A stretch of 64,000 nt of DNA from 66-474 sp040255405. Its GTDB lineage: Bacteria; Pseudomonadota; Gammaproteobacteria; Xanthomonadales; Rhodanobacteraceae. Of this stretch, positions 1-8,310 are shown piece after piece (position 1 is the stretch's first letter; each line of letters opens with the position of its first letter). Below the pieces are notes generated by a model, which ran no database searches, was not told the origin of the DNA, and saw nothing but the letters and a program-made list of their open reading frames with translations. Made by a program: the position numbers and the translations under genes. The stretch is from contig JBDZUX010000006.1 of the NCBI GenBank assembly GCA_040255405.1, forward strand, positions 62,001 through 126,000. Reading direction: 5' to 3'.

Positions 1-549
1 GCCCAGCATGATCTTCGAAAGCTGGTTGACCTGCTTGCCGGTCAGGCCCAAGGCGAAACCAAGCTCGCGGCACTGGTATGGCTGCAGGCCCTCGGTGAAG
101 TTCACCGTGACGGTGTGGATTTCATCCGGCGTTTCGCGCGCAACCTGCTCGATGTCGACGCCGCCGCGTGCCGAGGCGATGAAAGTGACCGCCTTCTCGC
201 TGCGATCGACCAGCACCGAGAGATACAGTTCCTTGGCGATGTCGGTCGCCTCGGTCACCAGCACCAGGTTGACCGGCAGCGCGCGGCCGCCCGACTGGTA
301 GGTGGCCATGTTCGTGCCGAGCATGCCCTCGGCCGCGGCCTTCACCTTGTCCAGCGAGTCGCAGAACTTCACGCCACCGGACTTGCCGCGTCCGCCCGCG
401 TGGATCTGCGCCTTCACCATCCACTGCTCGCCGCCCAGCGTCTTGGCCGCTTCGACCGCCTCGGCCGGCGTCGACGCGACCTTGCCCGGCGGCACCGCGA
501 TGCCGAATTCGGCAAACAGCTGCTTGGCCTGATATTCGTGAAAATTCAT
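1..549 (-). CDS. sucC: Succinyl-CoA synthetase beta subunit (3' end outside window)
   Basis: This is the N-terminal 183 residues of the ATP-grasp beta subunit of succinyl-CoA synthetase, which with SucD converts succinyl-CoA to succinate in the TCA cycle, making ATP or GTP. The protein opens with MNFHEYQAKQLFAEFGI, the family's signature start, followed by the ATP-grasp segment with the conserved VKAQIHAGGRGKSGGVK stretch near residue 45. The ATG is at 549-547. The reading frame is open to base 1, so the rest of the gene and probably sucD lie to the left. A copy of the 97-bp repeat lies between this gene and lspA, within the likely promoter region. Identity is near certain; only length cannot be judged. 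Confidence 0.96.
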   Translation of the reverse strand, partial: MNFHEYQAKQLFAEFGIAVPPGKVASTPAEAVEAAKTLGGEQWMVKAQIHAGGRGKSGGVKFCDSLDKVKAAAEGMLGTNMATYQSGGRALPVNLVLVTEATDIAKELYLSVLVDRSEKAVTFIASARGGVDIEQVARETPDEIHTVTVNFTEGLQPYQCRELGFALGLTGKQVNQLSKIMLG

Positions 550-670
550 GCAGGAGCCTCGTGATCTTGGGGAATGCCGGCAGCGGCACGGGCCGCCGTC
601 CCGTCCCGCGGGCAGAGATCACGCGGCACGGCAGCCGCCTATTGTTGCGGCGCAACGGGCATATGTCCAA

Positions 671-768
671 CGATCGTCCATGATCGCCGTTTCGCCGGAA
701 CACCGCCGGCGCGAGGAGCGTAGCGGTCATGGAACCCCGGAACGGCCGTCCATGGCCTGACTTTTCAC
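671..768 (-). repeat. Copy 1 of a ~97-bp dispersed repeat
   Basis: Read on the minus strand this copy starts GTGAAAAGTCAGGCCATGGA and ends GGCGATCATGGACGATCG, 98 bp in all. Homology to the other copies continues a little outside the left end (CACGACAG on the plus strand). Both ends carry a short imperfect palindrome around the core ATGGA. It occupies most of the 241-bp gap between lspA and sucC. Other copies are at 26262, 26751, 36069, 53102 and 54613. Confidence 0.7.
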
Positions 769-790
769 GACAGCCACTTCGCGCCGGATT

Positions 791-1285
791 TCACGGTTGG
801 CTGGTTGGCTTCCCGAACAACCCGAACGCGATCAGCAGCACCGCGCCGACCGTGATCGCGGAATCGGCGACGTTGAAGGCGGGAAACGACCACGCGTGCC
901 AATAGACCTGGATGAAATCGGTGACCTGGCCGTGGATCAGGCGGTCGATGAGATTGCCGAGCGCGCCGCCGATGATCAGCGCCACCGGCAACGCGGTGCG
1001 CCAGTCGCGGCGGGCGGTACGCGCCAGCCACACGATCAGGCCCACACACACCACCACCGCCAGGATACCGAACAGCCACGTCTGCCAGCCGGACGAGTCG
1101 GCGAGGAAGCTGAAAGCCGCGCCGCGATTGAAGGCCAGGGTCCAGTTCAGCACGTGCGGGATCGCCTCGTGCGGCATGTACGGCATCAGCGCGTGGCGCA
1201 CGATGATCTTGGTGAGCTGGTCGAAGCCGATCACCACGGCGGACACGGCCAGCCACGGCAGGGCATGGGGTTTTGGAAGGCTCAC
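791..1285 (-). CDS. lspA: Lipoprotein signal peptidase (signal peptidase II)
   Basis: LspA is the inner-membrane aspartic protease that removes signal peptides from prolipoproteins after diacylglyceryl transfer. The 164-residue protein has the usual length and four hydrophobic segments. It carries the family blocks FNRGAAFSF (about residues 52-60), GGALGNLIDR with catalytic Asp114, and FNVADSAI with catalytic Asp141. In most gammaproteobacteria lspA directly follows ileS in a ribF-ileS-lspA operon. Here it is about 7 kb from the end of ileS, with six genes in between, some on the opposite strand. It must therefore have its own promoter, in the 138-bp gap shared with the divergent SRPBCC gene. 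Confidence 0.97.
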   Translation of the reverse strand: MSLPKPHALPWLAVSAVVIGFDQLTKIIVRHALMPYMPHEAIPHVLNWTLAFNRGAAFSFLADSSGWQTWLFGILAVVVCVGLIVWLARTARRDWRTALPVALIIGGALGNLIDRLIHGQVTDFIQVYWHAWSFPAFNVADSAITVGAVLLIAFGLFGKPTSQP

Positions 1286-1423
1286 GATGGGTCACCTGTA
1301 CGGCAGCGACGCGCATGATAACGGGGCCGCACGACGTGGCGACGGGCTCCGCGGTGTGCAATGCCCGCCTGATGCATCGACATCCGCGCGCCCGGGAGGC
1401 CGGGTGCTAGACTCGCGGCGACC

Positions 1424-1852
1424 ATGGTGATTTGCAGAACGACCGCGGACATCGATGCGCCCGCGCAACGCGTCTGGAATGCACTGGCGGCCGTCGATGC
1501 ATGGCCGCAATGGCTGCCCACGGTCCGTTCCGTGGAAGCGCTGGATGGCATGCCGCTCGAGGTCGGCAAACGTTTCCGCGTCACCCAGCCGAAGCTGCGT
1601 CCGGCCGTCTGGGTCGTGGAGGTCGTCGAACCCGGACGCAGGTTCCTGTGGCGGGTTCGTTCGCCCGGCATGCGGATGACCGGCGATCACGTCGTCGAAT
1701 CCGCGGGGCCGAGTGCGGCCCGCGCGATCCTGGGCTTTGCCTTCGAAGGCATCGTCGGCGTCCTGTTGGGCAAGCTGTACGGCCCATTGACCCGCGGCTA
1801 TATCGAGCAGGAGGCGCGGGCACTCAAAGCGGTTGCGGAGGCCACCGACTAG
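1424..1852 (+). CDS. SRPBCC family protein (polyketide cyclase/START-like)
   Basis: A 142-residue single-domain protein of the SRPBCC (Bet v1/START-like) superfamily. The N-terminal ICRTTADIDAPAQRVWNAL and following DAWPQWLP are the typical first strand, helix and W-P-x-W signature of the polyketide cyclase/dehydrase group. It ends with the usual long C-terminal helix (residues about 112-138). Such proteins bind hydrophobic ligands in a deep cavity, and their substrates vary too much to infer one here. There is no signal peptide, so it should be cytoplasmic. It is divergent from lspA and stands alone, with no strong ribosome binding site visible upstream of the ATG. Confidence 0.85.
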   Translation: MVICRTTADIDAPAQRVWNALAAVDAWPQWLPTVRSVEALDGMPLEVGKRFRVTQPKLRPAVWVVEVVEPGRRFLWRVRSPGMRMTGDHVVESAGPSAARAILGFAFEGIVGVLLGKLYGPLTRGYIEQEARALKAVAEATD

Positions 1853-1908
1853 GGTTCCACCCGCGCAGACCACCCGCAGACAAGCGGCCCGCGGCGCGCG
1901 TCAAGGCA

Positions 1909-2517
1909 TCATCGGCCCAGCGCGCCGCGTGCAACCGGAAGGATTGCCTCGACCCAGCGCGCGTACTGCGCGCCCGAGGGATGCAGGCCGTCGCCCACCC
2001 ATTCGTTGCGCGACCCGGGCTGGCGTGAAATCGCCGTGACGTCGACCCACGTCGCAGCGGCACTTGTGGTTTCCGCCGACGCAATGGCGTTGAAGGCATC
2101 GATCTCGCGCGCGACGCACGCGCTGTCGTGACCCTCGCGCAGGGCGAACGGCGTGACACCCCAGTCGGGGATCGACACCGCGATCACCTGCGCGGGATGC
2201 CCGCCGGCAAGCTGGATCGCACGTTGCAACAGATCACGGAAGTGCGCATGGTATTCGTCCACGTCACGTCCGCGATACTGGTCGTTGACGCCAATCAGCA
2301 GTGTCACCAATGCGTACGGCGACGCGAATGTTTCAACGTCCATCGCGGCCGACAGCTCATCGGTGGTCCAGCCGGTGGTCGCCACGATCTGCGGATCGGC
2401 AATGTCGACACCCTCGCCGCGCAGGCGCGCCGCAAGTTGCACCGGCCAGCGTTCGCCGGGCGCAACACCTTCGCCGATGGTGTAGGAATCGCCGAGGGCC
2501 AGGAATCCGAAGGCCAT
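1909..2517 (-). CDS. SGNH/GDSL-family hydrolase
   Basis: A 202-residue SGNH hydrolase, a family of esterases, lipases and acyltransferases using a Ser-Asp-His triad. Block I is ALGDSYTIGEG, with catalytic Ser11. Block III is LLIGVNDQY, with oxyanion Asn78. Block V is GDGLHPSG, with Asp176 and His179. No signal peptide is visible, so unlike TesA it should be cytoplasmic. The start lies 3 bp after the stop of the upstream aminotransferase gene (2521), so the two are almost certainly co-transcribed and translationally coupled. The substrate cannot be read from sequence. Confidence 0.9.
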   Translation of the reverse strand: MAFGFLALGDSYTIGEGVAPGERWPVQLAARLRGEGVDIADPQIVATTGWTTDELSAAMDVETFASPYALVTLLIGVNDQYRGRDVDEYHAHFRDLLQRAIQLAGGHPAQVIAVSIPDWGVTPFALREGHDSACVAREIDAFNAIASAETTSAAATWVDVTAISRQPGSRNEWVGDGLHPSGAQYARWVEAILPVARGALGR

Positions 2518-2520
2518 GCT

Positions 2521-3765
2521 TCAGGCGACCTTCGATTCCGGCTGCTCCTCTTCCATTCGCGCAAGCACGCGCTCGATGCGCGCGAACACGTCGGCGATCT
2601 CGGGGGCTTCGGGCAGCAGCGTGATCCGGAAATGCCGGCTGGATTGGAGGTTGAAGCTGGAGCCCGGCACCACCAGCGCGTGTTCCTCGTCCAGCAGGCG
2701 CAGCGCGAAGGCGGCGTCATCGAAATGCGGGAATGCATCCGTACGCACCGACGGGAACGCATACAACGCGCCTTCCGGCGCCACGCATTCGAGGAACCGG
2801 CTGCGCGCGACGCTTTCCAGCACGGAACGCCGCGATTCGTGCAGACGGCCGCCGGGCGCAGTCAGCGCCGTGATGGTGTCGGGACCGGTGAGGGCCGGCT
2901 CGATCGCCCACTGCGCGGGCACGTTCGCGCACAGGCGCAACGCAGCCAGCAACTGCAAGCCATCACGATAGGCCTCGATGCGTTCGCCCGCGCCTGACAA
3001 CGTCGCCCATCCGATCCGGAAACCGCAGGCGCGATGCACCTTCGACAGTCCCGCGAAGGTCACGCAAGGCAGGTCGCCCGCCAGCGACGCCAGCGGGGTG
3101 AAGGGCGCACCGTCGTAGCGGATCTCGTCGTAGATTTCGTCGGACAACAGCAGCAGGCCACGGCGCTCCGCGATCGTGACGATGCGCTCCAGCAGCGCGC
3201 GCGGCCAGCACGCGCCGGTCGGATTGTTCGGATTGATCAGGACGATCGCGCGGGTGCGCGGGCCGCACAACGCCTCGATCTCGTCCGGATCGGGCAGGTG
3301 CGCGCGCGACGCCGGGCACGCGTAGTAGCGCGGCACGCCGGCGTTGAGGATGGTCGCGGCACTCCACAACGGGTAATCCGGCGCCGGCAGCAGCACCTCG
3401 TCGCCGGGGTCCAACAGGCCGCGCAGCGCAAGGTCGATCAGCTCGCTGACACCATTGCCGACGAACACGCGCTCGATGCCGGGCAGGCTCGCGCCGCGCG
3501 CGTGCTGGCGCGCAAGGATCGCCTCGCGTGCGGATTCCAGCCCCTGTTCGTGGCAGTACGCATCGCTGTCGGCGAGGTGCGCGGTGATCGCGGCCGTCAG
3601 GTGCGCCGGCGCCCGGAACCCGAACCGCCCCGGGTTGCCGATGTTGAGCTTCAGCACCGCATGGCCTGCGGCCTCCAGCGCCCGCGCGTGCCGGGCCAGT
3701 GCCCCGCGGATTTCGTAGCGGACTTCGGCAAGACGGAAGCTTGGATGAATGGCGATCGGGCGCAT
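2521..3765 (-). CDS. PLP-dependent aminotransferase, AlaA-like
   Basis: A fold-type I, class I/II aminotransferase of 414 residues, close to the 405 of E. coli AlaA, which makes alanine from pyruvate and glutamate. Visible features are the N-terminal LNIGNPGRFGF substrate-lid region, INPNNPTGA (cofactor-binding Asn), SDEIYDEIRYDG (Asp/Tyr binding the pyridine ring) and GLSKVHRACGFRIGW containing the Schiff-base lysine. The last motif closely resembles the GLSKTYRVAGFRQGW type of AlaA. Specificity among AlaA, AspC-like and aromatic enzymes cannot be settled by eye. It is the first gene of a two-gene unit with the SGNH hydrolase. Confidence 0.9.
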   Translation of the reverse strand: MRPIAIHPSFRLAEVRYEIRGALARHARALEAAGHAVLKLNIGNPGRFGFRAPAHLTAAITAHLADSDAYCHEQGLESAREAILARQHARGASLPGIERVFVGNGVSELIDLALRGLLDPGDEVLLPAPDYPLWSAATILNAGVPRYYACPASRAHLPDPDEIEALCGPRTRAIVLINPNNPTGACWPRALLERIVTIAERRGLLLLSDEIYDEIRYDGAPFTPLASLAGDLPCVTFAGLSKVHRACGFRIGWATLSGAGERIEAYRDGLQLLAALRLCANVPAQWAIEPALTGPDTITALTAPGGRLHESRRSVLESVARSRFLECVAPEGALYAFPSVRTDAFPHFDDAAFALRLLDEEHALVVPGSSFNLQSSRHFRITLLPEAPEIADVFARIERVLARMEEEQPESKVA

Positions 3766-3855
3766 GGCTGCAAACGTCCTCGGGTTCGGGCATGCTAGCG
3801 GCGATCAAGGTGTCCGCAAACACCACATCGAGCCTCCGTACCGGCGACTTCCGCC

Positions 3856-4917
3856 ATGGCAACCGTTCCCACGCAATCGGCACCGACGCTACGGCGCATC
3901 GGCTGGCAGGGCGATCTACCGGCGCTCACGAATGGCCAGATGCTCGCGCGGGTGTCCGCCCAGCACCGCGCCGGTTACGAAGTCCATGACGGCGAGCACG
4001 CGTTCAACGCGCAGCCCGCGCCGAAATTCCTGAAACGCGGCATCGACCCGGCCCACCGCCCTGCAGTGGGCGACTTCGTGATCATCGAGACCGGCACGCC
4101 GCCACGCATCGTGGAAGTGCTGCCCCGCCGCGGCGTGCTCGAGCGCGCGGCCGCGGGCGAACGCTACGCACGCCAGATCATCGCCAGCAACATCGACGTG
4201 GTGCTGGTGCTGACCGGCCTCGACGACGATTTCAACCCCGCGCGCATCGAACGCTACCTGGCCCTGGTCGAGGGCTCCGATGCGCACGCCGTCGTCGTGC
4301 TGACCAAGCACGACACCGTCGATCCGGATGACGCCGACGGCATGATGGCGGAATTGCGCGAGCGCCTGCCGGCGGAGACGCCGATCATTGCGATCAACGG
4401 CAAGGATGCGGCACGTGTCGCAGCGCTGGATCCGTTCCTCGTACCCGCCGCCACTGCCGTGCTGGTCGGTTCGTCCGGGGCCGGCAAATCCACCCTCACC
4501 AACACGCTGCTTGGCGAGCGCCGGATGGCCACCGCCGCGACCCGCGCCGGCGACGACCACGGCCGCCACACCACCACCCATCGCGCCCTGCTGCCGCTGC
4601 CGTGCGGCGCATGCCTGATCGACACGCCGGGGATGCGCGAATTGAAGCTGACCGGGGACGAAAACCTGGAATTGTTCGCTGACATCGACGCCCTCACCGA
4701 ACAATGCCGCTTCACCGATTGCAGCCACGCGACCGAACCCGGTTGCGCGGTGCGCGCCGCGCTGGATGCGGGGGAACTCGACCCCGGCCGATGGCGGCAT
4801 TACCAGAAGCTGCACGACCAGCGCGAAGAACAGGCAGCGCGATTCGAAGACCGCCTGGGCGGCGCGCGCCAGCCGATCCGCCCGCACCGCCACCGCGACT
4901 GGCAGGAACGCGAGTAG
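3856..4917 (+). CDS. rsgA: Ribosome small-subunit-dependent GTPase A
   Basis: RsgA is a circularly permuted GTPase that checks late maturation of the 30S subunit. The 353-residue protein has an N-terminal OB-fold, then G4 (VVLTKHD, about residue 157), G1 (GSSGAGKSTLTN at 215-225), G3 (DTPGMRELKL) and the C-terminal zinc motif CRFTDCSHATEPGC. The order G4-G1-G3 is diagnostic of the permuted family. The ATG at 3856 follows a 90-bp gap from the divergent aminotransferase. The downstream DUF1704 gene starts 11 bp after the stop, so the two probably share a transcript. Confidence 0.97.
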   Translation: MATVPTQSAPTLRRIGWQGDLPALTNGQMLARVSAQHRAGYEVHDGEHAFNAQPAPKFLKRGIDPAHRPAVGDFVIIETGTPPRIVEVLPRRGVLERAAAGERYARQIIASNIDVVLVLTGLDDDFNPARIERYLALVEGSDAHAVVVLTKHDTVDPDDADGMMAELRERLPAETPIIAINGKDAARVAALDPFLVPAATAVLVGSSGAGKSTLTNTLLGERRMATAATRAGDDHGRHTTTHRALLPLPCGACLIDTPGMRELKLTGDENLELFADIDALTEQCRFTDCSHATEPGCAVRAALDAGELDPGRWRHYQKLHDQREEQAARFEDRLGGARQPIRPHRHRDWQERE

Positions 4918-4928
4918 CGTCGCCGGGG

Positions 4929-6179
4929 ATGAACGCATCGCTCGCGCCCGCCTTGAGGCGATATGCCGAGCTCGACAGGCGACTGGTCAAGGCCGTACGG
5001 GACATCCGGGTGCTCGACAGGGTGGCCTGGCCCGCGGCCGTCGAGCAGCGTTTCCTCGCCGACCTGCAGCGCGGCCGGGAAATCCTGCCCCGCTTCGAAT
5101 ACAGTCCGCCCGATTTGTTCGTGCAACGCGCGGATCTTCTCGAAATCGCGGCAGCGGCCGACGTGTCGCACCCGTTGGGCGCCTATCTCGCGCGCAGCGC
5201 CGGATCGTGGCACATCGCCGCGCGCATGCTGGAGGCGGTCGGCACGGCCGGGGTGGTCGAGCCGTCCATCGAACTGTACGGCAAGCCCGGCGACCCCTTG
5301 CCCGGCGGGGGACAAACCAACCTCGACGCCGCCCGCTGGTTCCTCGAAATCGCCGCGGAACTGGGCGACGGTCGGGAATTGCCCGAAGCCGAGTACTGCA
5401 TTCCGGCCGAGGCTCTGCGCGAGGATGTCCAGGCCGAGGTCGACGCCCGTTTCGGGGCCGGTGCCGTGCGGGTCGAAATCGATCCCGAGCTGACCGCCAA
5501 GGCGGCGGCCGGCGCCAGCCGCATCCGCCTGCGCGGCGCCACGTGTTTTTCCGAATACGACCGCTCGCAACTGCTTGCGCACGAGGCGCTGGTGCACACC
5601 CTCACCGCGCGCAATGGCCGCGCGCAGCCCGTGTTGAAGTCGCTGTCACGCACCGCGCCGCGGGCCACCGCCACCCAGGAAGGCCTGGCCGTGTTCGCGG
5701 AACTCATGTCGGGTTCGATCGACATCGCGCGCCTGCAGCGGATCAGCCTGCGCATCCTCGCGATCGAGATGGCATTGAAAGGCGCGGACTTCATCGAGGT
5801 CTACCGCTGGTTCCGCGAACAAGGCCAGACCGTGGCCGACAGTTTTTATTCGACGCAGCGGGTCTATCGCGGCGTGCCGGTCACCGGCGGCGCGGCTTTC
5901 ACCAAGGACAATGTGTACCTCGCAGGACTGCTTGCGGTGCACACGTTTTTCCGCTGGGCGTTCAAACGGCGCCGGCTGGACCTGCTGCACCATCTTTTCG
6001 CCGGCAAGCTGGCGTTGGACGACGCGATCGCGCTGCGACCGTGCTTCGCGGACGGCTCGATCGCTCCGCCGAAGTACCTGCCGCCCTGGGTGGAGCGATC
6101 GCAGGGCCTGGCCGGCAAGCTCGCGTTCTCGCTGTTCGCGAACAGGATCAGGATGGGCCGGATCGGCGAGTGGGAATGA
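4929..6179 (+). CDS. QEGLA-motif (DUF1704/MATCAP-like) putative metallopeptidase
   Basis: A 416-residue member of the family annotated as flavohemoglobin expression-modulating QEGLA motif protein. It carries LAHEALVHTLTARNG (HExxxH zinc-binding pattern, about residues 220-234) and TQEGLAVFAELMSG (the name-giving QEGLA, about 257-270). This layout matches the DUF1704 family, related to the eukaryotic tubulin tyrosine carboxypeptidase MATCAP. Peptidase activity is therefore a reasonable inference, but the bacterial substrate is unknown. The chosen ATG at 4929 lies 11 bp after rsgA and gives the usual N-terminus; the open frame extends further upstream only because it overlaps rsgA out of frame. 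Confidence 0.85.
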   Translation: MNASLAPALRRYAELDRRLVKAVRDIRVLDRVAWPAAVEQRFLADLQRGREILPRFEYSPPDLFVQRADLLEIAAAADVSHPLGAYLARSAGSWHIAARMLEAVGTAGVVEPSIELYGKPGDPLPGGGQTNLDAARWFLEIAAELGDGRELPEAEYCIPAEALREDVQAEVDARFGAGAVRVEIDPELTAKAAAGASRIRLRGATCFSEYDRSQLLAHEALVHTLTARNGRAQPVLKSLSRTAPRATATQEGLAVFAELMSGSIDIARLQRISLRILAIEMALKGADFIEVYRWFREQGQTVADSFYSTQRVYRGVPVTGGAAFTKDNVYLAGLLAVHTFFRWAFKRRRLDLLHHLFAGKLALDDAIALRPCFADGSIAPPKYLPPWVERSQGLAGKLAFSLFANRIRMGRIGEWE

Positions 6180-6265
6180 CAGGCCGCATATCCGCCGGGC
6201 GCACAGCGCCCGGCGAGACGGGGTCTGGATCGCGGGCCCGCCCGATGGGCGAAACCCCGGGTGCC

Positions 6266-8254
6266 TCAGTGCGTTGAAGCAGCCATCGCCTGTGCTCCCG
6301 ACCCGATGTTCGCATCCAGGAAGGCGTCCACCTTCTCGAACAGCTCGGCGATGTTGTTTTCGTTGTAGAAGCCGTGCCACTCGCCGGGCTTGTACAGCCA
6401 CTCGTGCGGGATCTTCCTTTTCAGCAGCGCCATATGCATGTCCATACCCTGCACCGGCGGCACGCGGGTGTCGCGACCGCCCACGACCAGCATCACCCTG
6501 GCCTTGAGATTGTCGAGCTGGTAGACCGGCGAGTGCTGCGCCAGCACGGTGGTATCGGTACCGAGCACGCGCTTCAGGTAATCCTTGCCGTAGACATTCT
6601 GGGGAATGTCCCCGCGCGTGTACATCAGCTGGAGGTTGTAGACACCCACGTAGCCGATCGCGCACTTGTAGAGATCGGGCACCGACACCGCGCCTTCCAG
6701 CGCCGCGTAGCCGCCGTAGCTGCCGCCGTAAATGCAGATGCGGTCCTTGTCGGCGATGCCTTGCGCGATGGCCCAGCGCGTGGCGTCGGTAACGTCATCC
6801 TGCATCTTGCCGCCCCACTGCGACCAGCCAGCTTTTTCAAAGTCGAAGCCGTAGCCGCCGGAGCCCCGGTAGTTCACCTGCAGCACCGCGTAGCCACGCG
6901 TCGCCATCGCCTGCACGTAGGAGTCGTACTCCCACCGATCGCGGATGCCGTAAGGGCCGCCGTGCACGAACACCACCATCGGCAGGCCCTTCGCACCGTC
7001 CTTGCCGGGCGGGTAGGTGACGTAGCCCTGTTCGGTCAGTCCGTCGCGGGTCTTGAAGCTGAAGGGATCGGCACGACCGAGCTGGTTCGGATCGATCCAT
7101 TTGGCCCGCTGCAGCAGTGGCGTGAACGTGCCGGTGGCACCGTCGTACAAGAAGTACGTGCCGGGGTCGACATCGGCATCGACCAGCGCGATGGCCTTGC
7201 CGCCATCGTCGGTGCCAGACACGAACTGCACGTCCTCACCCGGGTACTGCTGCATCAAGTCGATCAGTGCCTTCACATCCGGCGCCTGGTTGTCGAGCAC
7301 CGAAATGCCGGGACGGCCATCGGTGAACGCGACACCGATCACCGAATCCTCGGCCAGGCCCTGCGCCAGGCCCGTGGCTTCGACGTGCGGATTGCTCCAC
7401 ACGTTCGTCATGGTCCGCGTCACCGGATCGAACTTGCACACGCCAAAGCCAGGCGTGCCCGGACATTGAAACCACACCGTCTTGTCATCGACGCTGAACG
7501 CGATCGGCCAGTCGCGGTCGTTGCTGACCTGATACAGCAATTCCCAATCGCCGCCTACGGCCGGGCGCATGTAGATCAAGCGCTTGCCTGAAAGATCGTC
7601 GCCCATTGCGAAGCGGACATGGCCGTGGTGGTCGGCCAGAAACGACGCCTCGCGCATCGGCGCACCACTGACCCGCTGCTTGCGGCCGTTGCGCACGTCC
7701 ATGCGATACACCGCGCTCAGCGCGCCTGCCGAACCGGATGCTTCCCAATCGGTCACGACCGCCAGGATGTGATCCGGATCGCCGTCGATGCGCGAGAGGA
7801 ACTGTGCCGTTCCGTATTCCGCGGTGGCCTGCTGGATGTGCGACCCCGTTTGCATGGTGTCCATGCGATAGCCGTACAGCATGGTCGGGCTGCCGCCATC
7901 GGCCCCAACGCTGTACAGCTCGCCGGTAGCCAGCGGTATGTCCCAGCCGCCATCGTGTTCGGCTTCGGAATACACCACGTACTTCGGCGACGCCCACCAG
8001 AAATCCTGCACATCGTCGCCTGCACGCGGTGCGATGTTGACGCCCTTCTTGTTTACCAGGTCGATCAACGACAGCACCGTCTGGCCATCGGCGAGCACGG
8101 TCGTCGCCGCGATGTGCGTCCCATCGGGCGAGATCCTCACCATCTTGTAGCGGGAATGCCGTGCGAGATCGGCAAACGAAACCGGGGCTGCCAACGCGGC
8201 CCCGGCCAGCATGCACAGCACCAAACCCGCGATGCAACGTCGCGCGCATTTCAT
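6266..8254 (-). CDS. Secreted S9-family prolyl oligopeptidase
   Basis: A 662-residue serine peptidase of the prolyl oligopeptidase/acylaminoacyl-peptidase family. Residues 1-22 form a signal peptide ending GAALA before APVSFAD, so the mature enzyme is periplasmic or outer-membrane exposed. A beta-propeller region (about residues 30-390) precedes an alpha/beta-hydrolase domain. The nucleophile is in YGGSYGGYA (near Ser511), the acid in VGGRDTRVPP (near Asp594) and the base in GEWHGFYNE (near His626). The frame is open upstream into ileS territory, but the ATG at 8254 with its signal peptide is clearly the real start. Such peptidases are numerous in Xanthomonas relatives and degrade short peptides. 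It is 57 bp downstream of ileS. Confidence 0.94.
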   Translation of the reverse strand: MKCARRCIAGLVLCMLAGAALAAPVSFADLARHSRYKMVRISPDGTHIAATTVLADGQTVLSLIDLVNKKGVNIAPRAGDDVQDFWWASPKYVVYSEAEHDGGWDIPLATGELYSVGADGGSPTMLYGYRMDTMQTGSHIQQATAEYGTAQFLSRIDGDPDHILAVVTDWEASGSAGALSAVYRMDVRNGRKQRVSGAPMREASFLADHHGHVRFAMGDDLSGKRLIYMRPAVGGDWELLYQVSNDRDWPIAFSVDDKTVWFQCPGTPGFGVCKFDPVTRTMTNVWSNPHVEATGLAQGLAEDSVIGVAFTDGRPGISVLDNQAPDVKALIDLMQQYPGEDVQFVSGTDDGGKAIALVDADVDPGTYFLYDGATGTFTPLLQRAKWIDPNQLGRADPFSFKTRDGLTEQGYVTYPPGKDGAKGLPMVVFVHGGPYGIRDRWEYDSYVQAMATRGYAVLQVNYRGSGGYGFDFEKAGWSQWGGKMQDDVTDATRWAIAQGIADKDRICIYGGSYGGYAALEGAVSVPDLYKCAIGYVGVYNLQLMYTRGDIPQNVYGKDYLKRVLGTDTTVLAQHSPVYQLDNLKARVMLVVGGRDTRVPPVQGMDMHMALLKRKIPHEWLYKPGEWHGFYNENNIAELFEKVDAFLDANIGSGAQAMAASTH

Positions 8255-8310
8255 GGTCCACCCCTTTTCCCGCCGAATGCCAGTCGGCCCCGGGGTGATC
8301 CTAACGTTTT